The notes below the pieces were generated by a model, which was not told the origin of the DNA, ran no database searches, and saw only the letters and a program-made list of their open reading frames with translations. The position numbers and the translations under genes were made by a program. DNA of 64,000 nucleotides from assembly GCA_028274465.1 (NCBI GenBank), contig CM051456.1, positions 76,122,753-76,186,752 of the forward strand, written 5' to 3'. This stretch comes from Plantago ovata (Eukaryota; Streptophyta; Magnoliopsida; Lamiales; Plantaginaceae). Numbering within the stretch: position 1 is the stretch's first letter; every line of letters starts with the position of its first letter. Below, piece after piece: positions 53,549 through 64,000 of the stretch.

Positions 53549-55140
53549 AATCCAAGGTCCTTCTCTTCTTCCTTGGCTAGTGGAGGTTCTCCATCCTTGC
53601 AACACTCACATTTAGCAACCTTCTTGATGGTGATTTCAACAGGAAGATCACCCACCAAAGTAATAGACATCGACTTCTCAGTGTTGTTAGGCAACTTCCC
53701 ATGCTCCCTACTTGCTCCACGGTCAATCAACTCTTGCATCTTTTGATGGGCAAGCCTAGTGCTCTCTTCCAAACGATCCAGCCTAGCCCTAATCTTCTCA
53801 GAATCTTCTTCATAACGCTTAAGAAAACCTTGGGTGTGATCAACCATTTTCTGCAAGTTTTCCATGAGTAGAGCTGTCTTCGACTTCGATTGCTCCTTGG
53901 GAGTGGGATTTTCCCAGTGATCATTACCATAGCTAAGCTTACTACGGTCTTGGTTAGGGCCATAAGTTTGGCTAGCCGGTGCATATCCTTGATTGCTTCG
54001 GAACCCTCTTCTCCAAAATCCACCTCGAGGATTCCTACCATCTTGTCCATAGCTAGCTTCTTGAGTACCAAATTCCGCAGCAAAAGCTTCCTCTTCGCTT
54101 CCTTGAACCCAATTGCCATCATCATATGCAAGCTCCGATCTACACATATGAGCTCCATGCCCATAGTTCTTGCATATTCGGCAAACTTCATTCGACATAG
54201 ATGTTCCAGCGGAGCTCTTGAGGACTTGTTTCAACTCATTGGTAAAGCACTCGAATCGATCGCCATTCCCCCCATACATAGGGGCCTCTTGAGTAGGTGG
54301 AGCTTCAGGTCCACATCTCCTAACCATTGCTCTTGGATCCTTGAATTGCGAAACCTTAGCAAGTCTTTCGAAAACCGCCCAAACGGCTTCCGCGGTTTCC
54401 TCCCAAATATTGCCACGGCATTGGAAATCCACCAATTGCTGATTCTCAAAGGTTAGTCCATTGTAGAAGTGTTGGACAAGATCCGAAAGCTCAAAACCAT
54501 GGTGAGGGCACTTGTTCATGAGGTCTTGGAACCTCTCAAACGCGGTGTAGATGGTCTCATCATAGTCTTGTTTGAATCCAATGATTTGCGCCTTAAGCGC
54601 GGTAGTCAATGTGTGAGGAAAGTATTTCTCCATGAATGCTGAAAAAACCTTTGCCCAAGTGTCAAGCGAACCCGCCGGTAGAGAACTCAACCATGCCTTG
54701 GCCTTTTCGCCAAGCCCCATAGCAAAAACCTTCATTCTCAACTCATCCGCTGTGATTTCAGCTCCGGGTCGTGGAAGTTGGTTGACGAAGTCATCGATAT
54801 CATGCAAGTACCCCATCACGTCTTCCCTAGCCAAGCCATAGAACCTCGGAAGTTGATGGAACATGTGGTTTTTCATTTCCAGATCTCGAGTTGCAAGCAA
54901 AAGAACAATCGCCGGTCCCCTCATACGATCCTTGGTGGGTTGAACCCATGATTTCAGTGGGCTAGCTTCTGCCATTACGACGATTCCTTCAAAAAGACTT
55001 TGAAGAGATTCAGAGAAATCGGTATCCTCTATTTCCTCTAGTTCATGTCGTCGAAGTAGTCGCCTTCTTTGGTGGTAGACTCTGTCGATTTCAGCGATTG
55101 GTTCAGCAAGCGGTGTTCCTCTAGATCGTGTACTTCGCAT
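53549..55140 (-). pseudogene. gag (3'-truncated), element G
   Basis: About 530 open codons from MRSTRSRGTP, covering the Gag domain, the CX2CX4HX4C knuckle, a Gly/Arg/Asn-rich stretch and the ELIDRGASREHGK segment. It stops matching D at the acidic linker, before the protease. The frame runs about 20 codons into the LTR before a stop. There is no frame break before that, so a capsid-only protein could be made. The junction has TGATGA on both sides, which suggests a microhomology deletion. Confidence 0.88.
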
Positions 55141-55258
55141 ACACTATCTGTAACAAGCAAAGAAAAGAGTATCAAGAGAGATCAAATTAACTAAACTACT
55201 AAAACTAGGAATTGAATGCTGAAAATATAAATAAGCTAAATAGAAAAAAGGAGTATAG

Positions 55259-56574
55259 TGATGAACGTGCGGATGTCGTGCTCCGAGCAAATCAAATTAA
55301 TTTGTTATTTAGCCAAAGGCAATTCACAACTACAACGAAAACCGTAGTGTAGCAGTAGAATGACCTCGAGTGTCGTTCTCTCAGGACTATAACTAGCTTT
55401 ATCTATTTAACTAGAGAATATGAAAACAGCAATCGGTAAAGCAAGGAGTTTTTCTAACAGATAATGGAGATTGGTGATAGTATGATCCTTCAAAGCATAA
55501 CGGGTCAATAATCATGCGTAAATTCCTCGGTCTTGAATGGAGATCTTTGATCAATCTAATGTCCTGTTGCAATTATTAAGCACTACGAAGATAATGATAC
55601 TGACAAGTCAATCTCTATTGTCCTATTGTGTTCCGTAATTATTCAACACTACGAAGATAAACATGCGCATAGGTCGACGAGGGTCCAATTGTGCATAATA
55701 ATTAATACAACATACGAGAATTTAGGCTGAGCCTGATCAACGAAATACAACAATAACACGGAGTACAATGCGCGATATAGCCATTAGCATGATTATCTTC
55801 CCTTCGCTAAGAATTCACATACTACCACCAACGATAAGTTTAGCTACTCATAATAGGCATGCAATCAACAGAAATCATAGAAGAAAACATGTTGAAAGAT
55901 ATATAAAAATAAGTAGAATAAACTGTAAGATACAATGTTACCGAAGGTTGTCAATCTCCGAAGAATTGCGATCCTACAAGCTCCAATCTGCTATGAAAAA
56001 GTGTCTCCTAAGCTACGAACCCCCGGAACAGGCTCTGGGGAGTTCCTACCTAAAAATACAGAGAAAGGTGAGAGAGAAGGTCTGGAAAAGGATGAATTTC
56101 GGAGAAAAACTGAGCAACTATATATAGGCTTCGAAATAGTGTGGGGCGATTCGCCCCACACACCGGGGGATTCGCCCGGTGTGGGACGATTCGCCCCACG
56201 TCCGGGGCGGTTCGCCCGGAAGTAAATTTCACGGAATTCCGCGTTTTCGACGCATTTTTGGATTTCTTCCCCTTTTCGGACTCGATTTCTGACTTCTAGT
56301 GGCCTTCTAACCTCCAGATTCGACCCCTAGACTCCAAATCCTATCCGGAAACCTTCAGATACTCCAAATAGGCTTCTAGAACACCAATTCCTTGTCAACT
56401 TCAATATAATTGCCCGGAAATCCTCGTTTTTCAACCAAAACCTGTAAAATAAAATCTAAAGGGAAATGTGACACTATTCTAATAAAATGCACTAAAATAT
56501 AGCTAAATTAACATAGAGGATAGCTAAAATAGGTGAAAAAGACTCGAATGAAAGTGTAAAATACACATTCATCA
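55259..56574 (-). mobile_element. Solo LTR H (family 1)
   Basis: 1,316 bp, TGATGAACG...ATTCATCA, with perfect target duplication TATAG (55254-55258 and 56575-56579), inserted between the primer site and gag of G. It holds palindromes at 56141-56220 and TATATATAG (about 56119-56127) in sense. U5 matches LTR4 of F. It is left by recombination between the two LTRs of a full element. Confidence 0.96.
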
Positions 56575-56579
56575 TATAG

Positions 56580-56597
56580 TCCCCGGCAACGGCGCCA
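56580..56597 (-). promoter_or_regulatory. Primer-binding site (tRNA-Asp), element G
   Basis: Perfect 18-base match on the minus strand. It is separated from its gag leader by solo LTR H. Confidence 0.9.
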
Positions 56598-56600
56598 ATT

Positions 56601-57815
56601 TGATGAACTGAGATTGTCAGACTCCATTAATCAAATAAATTTGTTTTTAGCCAAAAGGCAATTCACAACTACAACGAAAATCAAGGTACGTAGTGTAGAA
56701 GTAAAATAACCTCGAGTGTCGATCTCTAAGGACTATAACTAGTTTTATCTAATTTAACTTAAACTATAAACTCAACAAACGACTTAGCACAGATTTTCTT
56801 ATCAATAATAATGGAAGTTAGCGATAGTATGATCATTCAAAGCATCAGGTTAATAATCATGCATGAAGTACTTGAACGTTTGCATAGAAATCTAAGATCA
56901 TGAATTGTCCAATGTGTTCCGTTCAATTCAACACTACGAAGATAGAGGGCTTAGATAGATCAAAGAAATAAAGCAATAAGTCAAGTCTAAATCGCGTTAC
57001 AGCCACTCATGCATAATCAAGAACCCTAGCTAAGAAATCACATACTATCATCAACGATAAATTTAGCTACTCATAGATAAATTGCAATCAACAAGAATCA
57101 AAGCAAGATTGAATGAAAACATGTTGAAAGAAATAAATAAAAATAGAAAAATCGTGAGATACAATGTTACCAACGAAGGTTGTCAATCTACGAAGAATTG
57201 CCTACTCACAAGCAAGAATTGATAAACAACAAGGTCCAATTGCTATGATTAATCCTCCAAATTGATAAGAAAAAGAGTCTCCTATGCTAAGAATTCTCAG
57301 AACAGGCTCTGGAGAATTCGTCTCTCAAAATAATGTGAAAAGGTCTGAAAAACGTAGAGAATGGGCAAACATATATATAGATGTCGGAAGACGTGGGGTG
57401 AACCGCCCCAGACGCCGGGCGAACCGCCTGGCGTGGGGCGAACCGCCCCACATCCCGGGCGAGCCGCCCGGGAGCTCCAGATCAAATTCAGCGAGATTTT
57501 AGTCTTCTTTTCCTTTTCGGACTCGGATTTTGCCTTCTAGTGAACTTTAAGCCTTGAAACTCGTCCCCTAGGCCTCAAATCTCATCCGGAACCTTCTAGA
57601 TACTCCACGAATGTCCTCGAAACACCAAAACCTCGTCCACTTCATCAATATTGCCCATAAAAACACGTTTTTCACCTAAAACCTAAAAAATGCAAAGAAA
57701 AGGGAAACGTGACACTATTCTAATAAAATGCACTAAAATATAAGCTAAATTAACCTAGAGGATAGTTAAATTGGTGAAAAAGACTCGAATGAAAGTGTAA
57801 AATACACGTTCATCA
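56601..57815 (-). repeat. 5' LTR of element G
   Basis: 1,215 bp, partner of 52353-53548. Four GGGGCG-type palindromes at 57392-57475, one more than the 3' LTR, explain most of the length difference. Confidence 0.93.
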
Positions 57816-57820
57816 ACTAG

Positions 57821-60800
57821 TCAGCAAGATAAGACTCCAACAGCTGAAAAAGTTGTTGATGAAACTGTTGTAGATGGTGATCAACAAGGTACGTGTACAA
57901 CTGCCGTTGCTGAAAATGCAACTAGTCCAGATGCTGCTACTGGAGAGAAACTGGAAAAATCGAAGAAGAAAAAGAGGAAAGCTGATGATGATACTCAAAC
58001 TGCAGCGTCATCAGCTAACCATCCCTAAGAGGAAACAGACAAATAACCCAAGGAAGAAAACACTGGCTCGCAAGTCAGTTCCAGTTGTCCATGATCTTTC
58101 GCATGATACTCCAGTTGCTGATACACAAGCTCCAGTAGATGTTGATGAAGTGGTTACTGAAACCTACTTCAGCAATGTTGAAGTGTTTGTAAAAGCCATC
58201 AACAATCAACTTAATGTTGATACATCTGTTGATACAAGACCACAAGGCAGTGGAAACGAAATTCCTGCCTCAATGCCAGATATCTACATTGTAGATAATC
58301 TTGATGCTGAAAAGATGGTTGCTGAACAAGCAATTCATCAAGTTTCTGAAACCGCAATTACTGAGACTGTGATTGTTGAAGAACCAGTTGCTGAGACTGC
58401 AATGGTTCAAGTCCCAGAAAATGCTGAAACACCACAAGAGACATTATTCGACGACGCATCTCGTGATGCTGAGAATACTAGATCTAGTTCACCGAAAACA
58501 TCAATTGACAAAGTTCAGCTTGTGCTGACAGAAATGAGTCAGCAAATGGAATTGGAGATTGAAGACACCTCCAACAAATCAGTAGATGTTTTCATGACCA
58601 ACAGTGAACTCAAAGGTCAAGATGTCTCTGCTCAACTTGTCATTTCAGAGACAAGGGAGATTGTTGAATCTGCACAACCTTCTCAAATAGAGCAACAAAA
58701 GAAGTCTGCTGAAGAACAAGTCCCAGATTTTGAAGAAGCTGTCGTTGCTAAAAGGACTGAGTCACCACCTGCCCTTCTTCAGCAGGTAGTTAACTCAACC
58801 ATAAGCAAAACTTCACTATCTGAAACTCATTCTTTTGCTAATATAATGATTTCTTTACAAACTTCTCAAGATACAAGTCAGAAGGTTGCTGAAACTTCTA
58901 CACCAGAATCCACACCTCCTGTTCAGCAGGATGAACAATTCAAGGATGCTTCTCAAGCTCCTGAAGCAACGGAAATAGTACCAACACAAACAAGTGTGCA
59001 ACATGAGCTTGTTGAATCTCAGCAGGTAAATCATGTTCCAGCTATTGACTCTAAAACTATTCTCCAAAACTTTCCTGAACTTAAATTTTATTCTTTTTCA
59101 GGCTCAAAGGAGACCACTGAAGTGGTTCACATCATTGAAGATCTGAAAGTAAGTTCAGAAGAACTTTACTCGGACTTCAAGAGAACTACCTTGACCAGAG
59201 TTGCTAAGTCTGTCAGCAACTGGCAAAGGTACAGAAGGATGGACTTTTCTGATCTTCACCTTCATCTGCCCAATGAGAAAAAGCGACTTTCTTTCCTGAA
59301 ACTCAAGACGTTTGTGCACTCAATACTTCCAGAAGAGTTGACATATTCTCAGCTCATGAGCTCAAGTCATATTGGTCTAATCAGAGAGAATATGAAAGCT
59401 AAATTCAAGAGTGCCTCTCCAGCTGAACAAGATGTGATGCTCAAGGGTTCCTTTGTACCCGTGTTGGCTGATCCCCACAAAATCAATGAAGAAGAGGAAG
59501 TTACAAGTGTTGCACTATACAAACATCTTGAGTTGGTCATACTGACGGATGATGATGAAGAAGAAGAGGATGAGAACATTTCTAAATATCCAAGTGATGA
59601 TGAAGAAAAAGATTCTAAGGACAAAAAGGATGACGATGATGATAATCAAGGTCCTAGTCCTGATGCTGGTGGACTTAAACTGACAGTTGATGAGACTGAA
59701 CGTCTTGATACTAAAAAACAGCAAGCTGATCACATACCAAGTCAGCAACAAGAATCCAATCCTACTCCTGCTGAGACAAGTACTCCAGCAACTGAACAAG
59801 TTGCTGAAACTGGAGAAGAGTACGCCAGAAAGCGTGCTGAAATGAAGTTAGGCAAAAATAAGCTATCTGATGCCGAGTTATCTTTACTCGATGCCAAGGT
59901 CACTGAACCAAACCTTGATGATGAAGAATTGGATGAAGATTATCAAAGAGCACTTCAAAACAGTCTACAGATTCATGCAAGGCATACGCAGAATCTAGAC
60001 ATTGCTCAATCTTCAGAAGTGAAGCATACGGAAGTCCCCTCCCTTCCACTTACTACTGGTGAAACTCCAGTTATTGAGTCTCAAGCGTTGCCCTCAGCAA
60101 CCACTCAATCAAAAGTTACTACTGTTGAAACTCCAGTTGTTGAGTCTCAAGCGTTTCCCTCAGCAACCACTCAACCAAAAGGGAATGAAGCTACAGATTT
60201 AGGAACCAAGGTTGCTGGCCTTGATGAATCTGATGACGAAGAAGATCTCTCAGCCAATGAAGAAGATCAAACAAAGAAAGTTGAACCCACAGTGGTTACA
60301 ATTCCTCCTCTTGATGATGAAAATGATGTAGGAGATGACATAAGATGCCATTTGCTGACCAAAGATGATCAATTCGCTATTGAGCTTAAAGTTCATTCCG
60401 TAACTCCTTCTTTAGTGCCGTTTCCACATGTGGAGGATTTTACTCCAAGAATTTTGGCATGAATGGAAGTCCACAAAGCCTGCAAAGAAGAAGACGATGC
60501 ATTGCTTGCTCAGAGTCCGCTTGACATCGGCAAGATACTGGCTACTGTGCTGAAACGCACTACTTCTCTTACCATAGCTCAGAAAGACATAAGTCTACAT
60601 CATAATAGCTATGAAGAAGATGTCAGTCAAGCACTCAAACTGGCAAAGTCTGCATTGAAAAAGGCTCAGACTTTCATTGAAGACAAAGTCGAAAATGAGC
60701 GCAGACATGAGGAGAATTTGGTGAGTATAAAACAAGAATTGTCAAAGCTGACCGCTGATCAGCAGGCAATTATTCTTAAGTACAATAGCCTAAGCACTCT

Positions 60801-61884
60801 TGCTGAAAATTGCAATGAGTTCTTCTCTCTGCACATTACTCCAATGATGCAATCCATGTCTAAGGGGGAAGATAAACAAAGAAAATCTTCAAGAAAGAAA
60901 ACCCCTGCTGAAGCGCCATTGACAATAGAACCTCTTGCTGAAAGAGAGCAAAGTTCTAAAAGACAAGCTGAAACAGATTCTGAGTTGAATTTAGCAAATC
61001 CGAAAAAGAGAAGAACTTCTGCTGAAACTCATGAATACTGTCATACTGAGAGTCATCAAGATCTGAATGAAGATGATGATGACAATCAGACAATAGCTCA
61101 AGCTATAAGAGCTATACCAATCACAACCCTAACTCCGTCTGGCCACTCAAAACATTTCTCTTCTGACTCAAGATCTTCAGCAAGAGATCAAGAAAATGCA
61201 AAGTCAAGAAGAAGAAGGCAAAGACAGGAAGAAAAGAGGCTAGCCAGCATTGCCATTGGCTCCGGCATTGAATATACAAAGACCAGCAACGAGGAAACAA
61301 CTCAAAATGTGATCAGAAATGTTCATGGTTGCTGGATCTTAAAGCTGGAAGATGTATTGGCAAATGATTTCTTTCCAACTGCTGTACTGAATCAAATGTA
61401 CAGTTGGATTGAATTGAAGGTGAAAAGAAACGAAAGGGATCCTCCTCCCTACCCAAGAAACATTGATGGGAGATGGCTGAATCTGGAAGTCTTGGTAAGA
61501 AGAACATCTATCTGCAAGCAAATGAAGCAAGAACCTGATTTAATTAAACCAATTGATGTTGCTTATTACTCTAACACTTTAACCAAGAAGTCAAAGAAGA
61601 AATATGGCTTGATTCCTTATGAGTATTTCTATCTCACTGCCAAGGATCAAGAAGAAGATCTTCTCTGGTTAAGGAAGATTCATGCTAACAAGGGAATTTC
61701 AGATACACAACTTCTCCATGCCAGCAATTGGGGCATGCACTTGTGGGTGTTGCACTATAAAGAAATGAATGGTGAAAACCATCATTATACCGCCTGCAAG
61801 AACGCAAGGATCATTCTCTTTGTTGAATTTTTTGCGCTTGCTGAGAAAAGTGTAAGGGAGATTCTGAGAAAATCTTTTGCTTGA
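57821..61884 (+). pseudogene. ORF3 of element E, central and C-terminal part
   Basis: It continues the N-terminal frame as SQQDKTPTAEKVV to TAA at 58026. A frameshift near 58010-58025 then leads into an open frame to TGA at 60460, followed at once by ATG at 60463 in the same frame to 61884. With the N-terminal part it would be about 1,700 codons. Contents: a basic KKKKRK patch, a long Glu/Thr/Val/Pro-rich low-complexity region, a globular stretch near 59040-59420 (FPELKFYSFSG, WQRYRRMDFSDLHLHLP), an acidic run (59545-59650), two 66-bp tandem repeats (60052-60183), a coiled coil (60480-60830), an NPKKRR nuclear-signal-like patch (about 60996), and a Trp-rich C-terminal domain (61310-61880). 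No membrane segment is seen. No family recognised. Confidence 0.75.
60052..60183 (+). repeat. 66-bp tandem repeat in ORF3 (two copies)
   Basis: Two in-frame 22-residue units around ETPVIESQALPSATTQ and ETPVVESQAFPSATTQ, 60052-60117 and 60118-60183, with few differences. Confidence 0.9.
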
Positions 61885-62140
61885 AGAGATTAAGTCCCTT
61901 GTAAAAGCTTTGTTTAGTTTTGTTTGCTGATTTGTGTAGTTATCTCTGAACTTTCTTGTAAACTTACTGAAAGATAACTATCAGCAATAAAGCTTTTGAC
62001 TCTTATTGGTTTTTGATAGTGCAATCTACTTATGCTTACTGTTTTATTATTCAAGTATGCTTGCATTAATCAACTGATTTATTCAACATCAGAAACCTCT
62101 AAAAGGGTAACAATTAATTTAGCCATTGATTGCTAACATC
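61885..62140 (+). other. E spacer between ORF3 and polypurine tract
   Basis: AT-rich, no ORF or structure recognised. Confidence 0.6.
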
Positions 62141-62155
62141 AAAAAGGGGGAAATT
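62141..62155 (+). promoter_or_regulatory. Polypurine tract of element E
   Basis: AAAAAGGGGGAAATT directly before the 3' LTR (TGTTAGG), the usual SIRE-type plus-strand primer. Confidence 0.92.
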
Positions 62156-62888
62156 TGTTAGGAAACTTGTAATTTTGATGAGCAATTAACCATGCTAAAT
62201 TAAGGAAAGTCCAGTAACTAGTAATCTTAAGGTCCATAGGAATTTAGAATTTTAAGGACATTGTAAAAGAGGAACGTTTGCTGAAGACTTAGAGTAGGTG
62301 CTAGATAGGTGTTTTAACCGCTTATGATGTATCTTGTTTTCTGAAAAGAAAAACAACCTATTGAATCATTTGCTGATGATGTACTTCGTTTACAAAAGCA
62401 AACTATTGAAGCATTAGAAACATTCAGAAATTTGAACAATTCGAAGACTGAAGACGAAAGAAGATTTCTGAAGATGGTATCTACAAAGGCACATGTTGCT
62501 CAGAAAGTGGAAACTTCAGCAACAACTTGCATAAGTGAAAATCTAAACGACAGAGTAGGTTGTGTTTGCTGAAACTGAGACTGACCACTTGCTGAAATAC
62601 ATCTGTGACATCCTTGCTGAAAGTACTTGCATTTGCGCTCCAACGTTCATATTTGAATTTCATTCAAATGAACATTAAATGCAAAGCATGCATGCGAAGG
62701 ACATGAAGACTAGAAAACAAATAAAGGACGCTGCTGAAAGTACAAAAGCAAGATAGTGACATCTTAAGGAACAAAGCCTTATAATTTGAAATTCAAACGG
62801 CTCCCTTGATACACTATAAATAGAAGTCATCCGGCAAAGAGTTGAAGTGTGTCAACAACGTGATCAAACTCTCACTTGTGCTTAAACT
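62156..62888 (+). repeat. 3' LTR of element E (first 733 bp)
   Basis: Matches 31953 onward, including the TATAAA box at 62815, with few differences. It is cut after CTTAAACT by element I. Confidence 0.93.
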
Positions 62889-64000
62889 TGATGATGTCGT
62901 TTTTTCACCATATAAATTTATTTGTAGCCAAAGAACACTTATTCACTACAAGATTTAGTGCAGCGGTAAGATGTTCCCGAGTGTCGTTCTCTTGGGACCT
63001 AACGTAGCTTTGTTTAGTGCGTAACAATTGTAATCAACCAACAAGTATGTTTGTGTGATTAAACCAAGCACTCATGCAAATCAGAAACTATCAAGAGGAA
63101 GATAAAATCAAATAGAGAAAGATGTTGGTGGTAGCTTAGTGGACATGACAAACCATGGGTTACAACTTGCTATCATGCTATGAACATTTAAACATACAAT
63201 AGAGAAGTATTAATTGACCACAAAGTTGTCACATGCTTTGCATTCAAAAATACGGAATTGGCTACTCCCAATTGTATGGATGATCCAGAAGTATTAAGCG
63301 ACCATAAGGGCTGTCACTACCTTGTATTCGAAGATTTGTAATTGGCTACTTTAGATCTTACGTAATGGTTCAAAGCACAACAAGCATAATCATAACCCTA
63401 GCTATCATGTCCACATTCTACCACCAACAATCGTGAATTAGCTACTCATAACGGATCTTGAAACAAACAACATCATATATGAATAACAATAACAAACATT
63501 CATAATCAGAATCAAAAGAAGGAGAATTGATACAAGTTACCACCGATTGTCAGGAGACGGTGGAATGCCCAAATCTCACGGATCAAGATACAATCAAGAT
63601 GAAAATTTGATGTAATCATGTCTTTCTTGATGATAATCAAGCCTCTAGATAATGGGTCTGAGCTATGGAGCTTCAAAGAGCTCTCCCCAGCAATTACAAA
63701 GTGAAAAGAATGAGAAAAAATAACTGAAAATCGAGTTTTAATGCCAAAATCGCGATCTGGATCTGAGTCCAAGCGAATGGCTTGGCTTCTGTCAAGCGCT
63801 TAGCTTGGCAAGCGAAGGGTTTGACAGGGGCCAAGCGCTTCGCCTGGAATTCCAATGAATCTGCCCAGAATTTCGGCCTGACTTTAACTCGCTCTACAGA
63901 GCTCATACGATGTCGGATCGGAGCGTGTAATATACCGTTGGATATCCCTTTCAGTTAGCTACGCGTGGAAGTTTGTTTGAGGTCAATACAATGCTGTATG
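62889..64000 (-). mobile_element. Element I: partial family 2 LTR at the window edge
   Basis: Starts TGATGATGTCG like the LTR of C and shares the segment around GAGTGTCGTTCTC and CCAAGCG palindromes (about 63770-63850), but is well diverged, with a different middle. At 1,112 bp it is still inside the LTR when the window ends, so solo LTR or full element cannot be decided. The left flank AAACT (62884-62888) should be the target duplication. Confidence 0.85.

Larger units (their letters stand above)
52353..57815 (-). mobile_element. Element G: internally deleted family 1 gag element
   Basis: LTRs 52353-53548 and 56601-57815, tRNA-Asp primer site 56580-56597, and gag 53549-55140, with solo LTR H inserted between primer site and gag. 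A perfect target duplication ACTAG flanks it. The 3' LTR joins gag directly: protease, the whole 3' noncoding domain and the polypurine tract are gone. The LTRs are a third subtype, about 2-3 percent different from each other by eye. Confidence 0.93.
31953..62888 (+). mobile_element. Element E: SIRE-like copia retrotransposon with ORF3 (contains F, G, H)
   Basis: 5' LTR 31953-33520, initiator-tRNA-Met primer site, gag 33633-36053, pol 36059-39447, hairpin array, ORF3 (51292-52352 and 57821-61884), polypurine tract 62141-62155, and a 3' LTR from 62156 that is cut by element I at 62889. Nested elements F (39616-50546) and G with H (52353-57815) split it. Without them the element would be about 15-16 kb with a whole 3' LTR, long for copia and in keeping with the SIRE/Maximus lineage. 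Confidence 0.93.

Noticed and set aside
51292-61884. Calling ORF3 an envelope protein
   Set aside because: Position fits SIRE envelope-like ORFs, but no signal peptide, membrane helix or fusion-like segment could be seen.

Overview
This window is plant nuclear DNA, almost certainly eudicot, made wholly of nested LTR retrotransposons. I see no host gene, rRNA, tRNA, CRISPR array or bacterial-type operon. The evidence is Ty1/copia gag-pol of the SIRE/Maximus type (initiator-tRNA-Met primer site, C-rich LTR end, AAAAAGGGGGAAATT polypurine tract, ORF downstream of pol) and several Ty3/gypsy-like elements that encode only Gag plus an aspartic protease. The latter use a primer site complementary to tRNA-Asp and have TGATGA...TTCATCA termini, as in non-autonomous TR-GAG/Athila-related elements. 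The species cannot be named from the sequence.

Layout. Z (1-5197, minus) is a truncated gag-protease element of family 1 with its long 3' noncoding domain. It is fused by deletion to A (5198-10275, minus), a copia element truncated in integrase that keeps its 5' LTR. A abuts B (10276-31952, plus), a decayed copia copy. B is split in integrase by C (12625-28732, minus), a family 2 element with gag-protease plus a second ORF. C is itself split by D (15603-22029, minus), a complete family 1 element with an intact gag-protease ORF and a perfect GTGTC target duplication. E (31953-62888, plus) is a copia element inserted in the tail of B. It has an intact 806-codon gag, a broken pol, an array of RNA-like hairpins and a very large third ORF.

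E was then hit three times. F (39616-50546, plus) is family 1 and ends in three tandem LTRs separated by 17-bp polypurine tracts. G (52353-57815, minus) is family 1, lost its protease and 3' domain, and contains solo LTR H (55259-56574) with a perfect TATAG duplication. I (62889 to window end) is a family 2 LTR inserted in the 3' LTR of E. Relative order: B is oldest; C and E entered B; D entered C; F, G and I entered E; H entered G.

How the parts work together. The gag-protease elements have no reverse transcriptase or integrase, so they must be mobilised in trans by an autonomous partner not present here. Their conserved features are cis-acting: tRNA-Asp primer sites, polypurine tracts, a hairpin just after the gag stop, paired hairpins in the 3' domain, and arrays of CG-N3-CG palindromes near the LTR TATA box and inside the elements. 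The most novel signals are these structured noncoding elements, the stem-loop array between pol and ORF3 of the copia family, the LTR-PPT-LTR tandem, and the two lineage-specific extra ORFs. Similarity statements were made by eye within the window; no database was searched.
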